A stretch of 64,000 nt of DNA from assembly GCF_006376675.1 (NCBI RefSeq), contig NZ_VEWK01000001.1, forward strand, positions 496,001 to 560,000, in the 5' to 3' direction. The DNA comes from Brucella pecoris. Its GTDB lineage: Bacteria; Pseudomonadota; Alphaproteobacteria; Rhizobiales; Rhizobiaceae. Below the pieces are notes generated by a model, which worked only from the letters and a program-made list of their open reading frames with translations, did not search any database and was not told where the DNA came from. This document shows positions 63,333 to 64,000 of this stretch, one piece after another (positions within the stretch are counted from its first letter, which is position 1; the number at the start of each line of letters is the position of its first letter). The position numbers and the translations under genes were made by a program.

Positions 63333-63438
63333 CTAGAGCGCATCCCGAAAAGTGTGAAACGGTTTTCGAAACAAGATGCGTGTTAAAACAAACAGTTAGA
63401 GCGCCGATCTGATTCAATCAGATCGAAATGCGCTCTAG
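63333..63438. repeat. Composite Bru-RS-like repeat, copy 6
   Basis: The left part (CTAGAGCGCATCCCGAAAAGTG) matches the element at 18089-18208; the right part (TTAGAGCGCCGATCTGATTC to GCGCTCTAG) matches the ends of the elements at 8841 and 50627. It therefore looks like a junction of two repeat types. Confidence 0.75.
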
Positions 63439-63553
63439 CTTCTGTCACTTTGACTTGCGAACGAGCATCGCGGTTTAAAAAATACGCTCACAGACGGATT
63501 AAAAACGCGCGACCGGTGTTGATGCTGGGACACGGCAAACATGGGAGGTCGTC

Positions 63554-64000
63554 ATGTTCCGCCCCTTCGCTCTCGCAATGGTCATAGCCGCGATGCCCGT
63601 CTCATCGCATGCCGATACGTTCGGTGTTGCCAGTGGGCATTATACCATTCAGCAGTCGTCACAAATCGCCTTTACCGTGAGCCAGGTCGGGGGTGGTGGT
63701 CTGGGCGGCTCGTTTGGCGAGTTTACCGGCAATCTGGAGCTTGATGCGCAAAATCTCTCCAGGTCTTCCGTATCGCTTCGGCTCCGGCCCGCAAGCGTCG
63801 ATGCGAGGCAACCCCGTATCACGGACTTTCTGAAGTCTTCCGCAGTGTTCGACGTTCGAAACTATCCGGTACTGACTTTTGAATCGACCCGGATTACGCA
63901 GACCGGTCCGCGCACGGCACGTATCGACGGGGTGCTGACGGCACGGGGTAAAACCCATGGCGAGACATTCTTTGCGGCCCTTGTCGGCAACGACGCGAAA
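63554..64000 (+). CDS. YceI-family periplasmic protein, N-terminal part (cut by window edge)
   Basis: The first 149 codons of a YceI-like lipocalin-fold protein. A signal sequence ends near SSHA-DT; the mature part has GHYTIQQSSQIAFTVSQVGGGG and FLKSSAVFDVRNYPVLTFES, the family hallmarks. YceI proteins bind isoprenoid-like ligands in the periplasm. ATG with GGGAGGT upstream; the gene runs off the right edge. Confidence 0.88.
   Translation, partial: MFRPFALAMVIAAMPVSSHADTFGVASGHYTIQQSSQIAFTVSQVGGGGLGGSFGEFTGNLELDAQNLSRSSVSLRLRPASVDARQPRITDFLKSSAVFDVRNYPVLTFESTRITQTGPRTARIDGVLTARGKTHGETFFAALVGNDAK

Noticed and set aside
5314..63438. Palindromic repeats as CRISPR or insertion sequences
   Set aside because: They are dispersed single copies without regular spacers and carry no transposase gene.

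Overview
The window looks like a chromosomal segment of an alphaproteobacterium of the Brucella/Ochrobactrum (Brucellaceae) group. The best clue is a set of roughly 105-bp palindromic intergenic repeats ending in CTAGAGC/GCTCTAG. They resemble the Bru-RS elements known from Brucella. The dense ATGA-type gene overlaps, ABC transporters and regulators are typical of a soil or rhizosphere member of that family. This assignment is inferred from memory of the family, not from a search. I saw no tRNA, rRNA, CRISPR, insertion sequence or phage gene. Almost everything is catabolic or transport.

Region 1 (1-8661) is a 5-methylthioribose or 5-deoxyribose utilisation module. It holds mtnA (cut by the left edge), mtnK, a ribose-type ABC importer (ATPase, permease, binding protein), a class II aldolase/short-chain dehydrogenase fusion and a SorC-type regulator. 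Matching palindromes lie in front of the importer and the regulator. Region 2 (8968-18071) has a DadA-like flavoprotein, a cyclase/formamidase-type hydrolase, a MarR regulator, two PLP enzymes, an amino-acid ABC binding protein and permease without an ATPase, and a GntR regulator.

Region 3 (18222-48328) is a large aromatic-acid island centred on 2-aminobenzoyl-CoA (anthraniloyl-CoA). It contains a 774-residue monooxygenase/reductase fusion, a beta-oxidation set (SDR, enoyl-CoA hydratase, acyl-CoA dehydrogenase, RidA, hydratase/dehydrogenase fusion, thiolase) and a divergent indolepyruvate-type ferredoxin oxidoreductase pair with an MFS carrier. It also has a MarR regulator, a flavin-dependent monooxygenase/flavin reductase/hydrolase/MFS operon under a LuxR-type regulator, and a Liv-type ABC importer operon with a benzoate/2-aminobenzoate-CoA ligase and an arylformamidase-like hydrolase. 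A PhzS-like monooxygenase, a cupin and an AraC regulator complete it. My reading is that several upstream compounds (N-acylanthranilates, isatinate-like oxo acids, anthranilate) are funnelled into one CoA-thioester route.

Region 4 (48410-63314) starts with a ureohydrolase and two LysR regulators. It continues with a long plus-strand operon: an argininosuccinate-lyase-like enzyme, two amino-acid binding proteins, a quinone oxidoreductase, a permease, an ATPase, two polysaccharide-deacetylase-fold proteins (the second lacking the zinc histidines), an MmgE/PrpD protein, a PLP aminotransferase and, beyond a palindromic repeat, an EamA exporter. The lyase plus MmgE/PrpD pair recalls bacterial routes for N-substituted aspartates such as iminodisuccinate or EDDS. 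The right edge cuts a YceI-family gene.
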